DNA of 64,000 nt from Paenibacillus cymbidii (GTDB lineage Bacteria; Bacillota; Bacilli; Paenibacillales; NBRC-103111): NCBI RefSeq assembly GCF_004764705.1, contig NZ_SHLX01000025.1, positions 1 to 64,000 of the forward strand, read 5' to 3'. Made by a program: the position numbers and the translations under genes. A model generated the notes under the pieces. It searched no databases. It was not told where the DNA came from and saw only the letters and a list, made by a program, of their open reading frames with translations. Shown in pieces: positions 62,575 through 64,000 of this stretch; within the stretch, counting starts at the first letter, position 1; each line of letters begins with the position of its first letter.

Positions 62575-63773
62575 ACAAGAAACGAATGGCAATCTGGATC
62601 CGGCTGCTGGCAACGCTTTTGGCGATCGTGCCGCTTACCTCTTGTATCGGCCAATGGCAAATAAACGACTTGGCGCTCGTGACGGCCGTCGGACTGGACG
62701 TGGGACAGAAACCGGGGACGGTGCTGCTGTCGGCCCAAATCATCCGGCCCGCGGACGCGCGCGGCCAGACAGGCGCTCCTTCCGGCGGCACCGGCGAACC
62801 GATCTACTCGATCAGCGCCGAAGGCAAAACGATATTCGAAGCGATCCGGAACCTGGGCCGCATCTCCTCGAGGCGCGTCTATTGGGCGCACAATTTCCTC
62901 ATCGTCATGAACGAAAGTTACGCGCGGCGCGGCATCGGGGACATGATCGACTTCTTCACCCGCAACCACGAGCTGCGAATGAACACCTGGGTAGCGGTTA
63001 CGCCCGACAGCCCCGATCAGCTGATTTCGACGATCACCGGTCTGGAAATCGTACCGGGGGAAGCGATCAACCGCCTGTTCCGCAACAACCATATCGTCGG
63101 CGTCGCCCCAAGAACGAACATGATGGTGCTCGAGGAATCGTACTTGACCCAAGCCACGCATCCGGTCCTGGCCAAGCTCAAGCTCGTGCGGCGGGGCATT
63201 TCGAACAAGAAGCCGGAGGAGCACGGCTCGATCGAACAAGTCGAGCTGGCGGGAGCCGCCGCGTTCGCCGAGGATCGTATGGCCGGCTGGCTGACGATCA
63301 AAGAGACGCGCGGTTTGCTGTTTTTCCTCGAACAATTGGACAACGGCATTGAAGTCGTTCCCTGCCCCAATGAAAAAACCGGCCAGGCAACGCTCGAGTT
63401 TCGCCATGCCAAGCTGCATGTCGATCCGGCGTATCGCAATGGAAAAGCGTCATTCCGCATCCGGCTCGCGACAGAGGCCGATATCGTGGAGAACGGCTGC
63501 CAGGCGACAGAGGCCGACATTCGTCAAGGAACGGAAGCCGAACTGACGCAGGAGCTGGAATCGGCCATTACCAGCGTGCTGGTCAAAGCGCAGCGGGAGT
63601 ACAAATCCGATTTTCTCAAGCTGGGCGATGTGTTCCGCAACGAATACCCGCTCGAATGGCGGACATTGAAGCAATCGTGGGACGACGTATTCGCCGCGGC
63701 GGAAACGACGGTCGAAGTGAAGGCGACGATCAAAAGCGGCGTCCTGAAGGCGGCGGGAATGGGGGTAAAATGA
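62571..63773 (+). CDS. Spore germination lipoprotein, GerAC family
   Basis: The 400-residue C subunit has a lipobox PLTSC with Cys25 and the Ger(x)C pattern, including NDLALVTAVGLDVG, GRISSRRVYWAHNFLIVMNE and a C-terminal domain with HAKLHVDPAYRNGKASFRI. It is lipid-anchored at the outer face of the spore inner membrane, where it works with the A and B subunits. Its ATG overlaps the A-subunit stop (ATGA), and its own stop overlaps the next start in the same way. The gene order is A-C-B. Confidence 0.94.
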   Translation: MNKKRMAIWIRLLATLLAIVPLTSCIGQWQINDLALVTAVGLDVGQKPGTVLLSAQIIRPADARGQTGAPSGGTGEPIYSISAEGKTIFEAIRNLGRISSRRVYWAHNFLIVMNESYARRGIGDMIDFFTRNHELRMNTWVAVTPDSPDQLISTITGLEIVPGEAINRLFRNNHIVGVAPRTNMMVLEESYLTQATHPVLAKLKLVRRGISNKKPEEHGSIEQVELAGAAAFAEDRMAGWLTIKETRGLLFFLEQLDNGIEVVPCPNEKTGQATLEFRHAKLHVDPAYRNGKASFRIRLATEADIVENGCQATEADIRQGTEAELTQELESAITSVLVKAQREYKSDFLKLGDVFRNEYPLEWRTLKQSWDDVFAAAETTVEVKATIKSGVLKAAGMGVK

Positions 63774-64000
63774 CGAAGCTGCGCATTACGAACGGCATGT
63801 ACGTGGCGATGATCGTCAACTTTATTTATGCCAAAGCGATCGGCGTCACACAAGGCGTGCTTGCCATGGTGATCGGTCAGGACATGTGGATCGCCACGCT
63901 GTTCGGCACCGTCCAGGGCGCCGTCATGATTTATATCACCTACCTGGCCATCCGGCATACGCCGGAACGGGACTTTATCGGCCTGGGCGCGGCGCTGCTG
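63770..64000 (+). CDS. Spore germination permease, GerAB family (partial)
   Basis: The first 77 codons are present; the gene runs off the right edge. MTKLRITNGMYVAMIVNFIY, then KAIGVTQGVLAMVIGQDMW, begins a GerAB/APC-type transporter with membrane helices, the probable germinant-binding subunit. The ATG overlaps the GerAC stop codon by 4 bp. Confidence 0.88.
   Translation, partial: MTKLRITNGMYVAMIVNFIYAKAIGVTQGVLAMVIGQDMWIATLFGTVQGAVMIYITYLAIRHTPERDFIGLGAALL

Overview
The window comes from an endospore-forming Gram-positive bacterium with high GC, most likely a member of Paenibacillaceae such as Paenibacillus or Cohnella. The evidence is an ilvB-ilvN-ilvC-leuA operon behind a T-box leader, an infC-rpmI-rplT operon, the mnmL-mnmM (ytqA-ytqB) pair, a gerA-type germination operon, SLH-domain surface proteins and strong AGGAGG-type ribosome binding sites. 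The species assignment is inference.

Layout. Positions 1-134 hold a G-rich 7-bp tandem array. From 211 to 5747 (minus strand) lies branched-chain amino acid synthesis, with a Leu-type T-box leader and a second promoter plus a structured leader in front of ilvC. From 5787 to 9065 is a large SLH surface protein, and from 9603 to 11002 the translation operon with an L20-type leader. From 11059 to 25725 are housekeeping genes: a membrane glycosyltransferase, a PAP2 phosphatase, tRNA and rRNA methyltransferases, the MnmL/MnmM wobble-uridine enzymes, ManA, a B12-binding radical SAM protein, and an ABC exporter whose ATPase gene is frameshifted. From 26070 to 29462 is an AT-richer island with BlaI/BlaR1-type genes, an Ltp lipoprotein and a DUF4386 membrane protein. 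From 29576 to 40518 two very large LuxR regulators precede a mini-operon of a 45-residue double-glycine peptide, a parvulin-like protein and an ABC exporter carrying cNMP-binding and C39 peptidase domains. From 40604 to 48480 are a YcaQ-type glycosylase, an AAA+/TPR pair, a 7TM histidine kinase, a Rieske fusion protein and small proteins. From 48640 to 59002 is a surface-protein region with cohesin, dockerin and SLH domains, interrupted by TmrB-like, DUF1801 and AAA-VWA genes. From 59146 to the end are a DEAD-box helicase and a gerA-type germination operon cut by the window edge.

Three signals stand out. (1) A dispersed intergenic element of about 195 bp is present four times (9287, 16744, 25792, 60484). 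Each copy has four palindromes in the order B-A-A-B, with centre spacings of about 51.5, 62 and 51.5 bp, close to 5, 6 and 5 helical turns. (2) The 45-residue double-glycine peptide has a predicted mature part of only three residues (RFI) and sits with its own foldase-like protein and a sensory-domain C39 exporter. (3) A cohesin-SLH anchor lies next to a cohesin-plus-dockerin protein and near two other proteins with dockerin-like tails, without cellulosomal enzymes. The adjacent cohesin genes share a GATAC-N5-GTATC dyad upstream.
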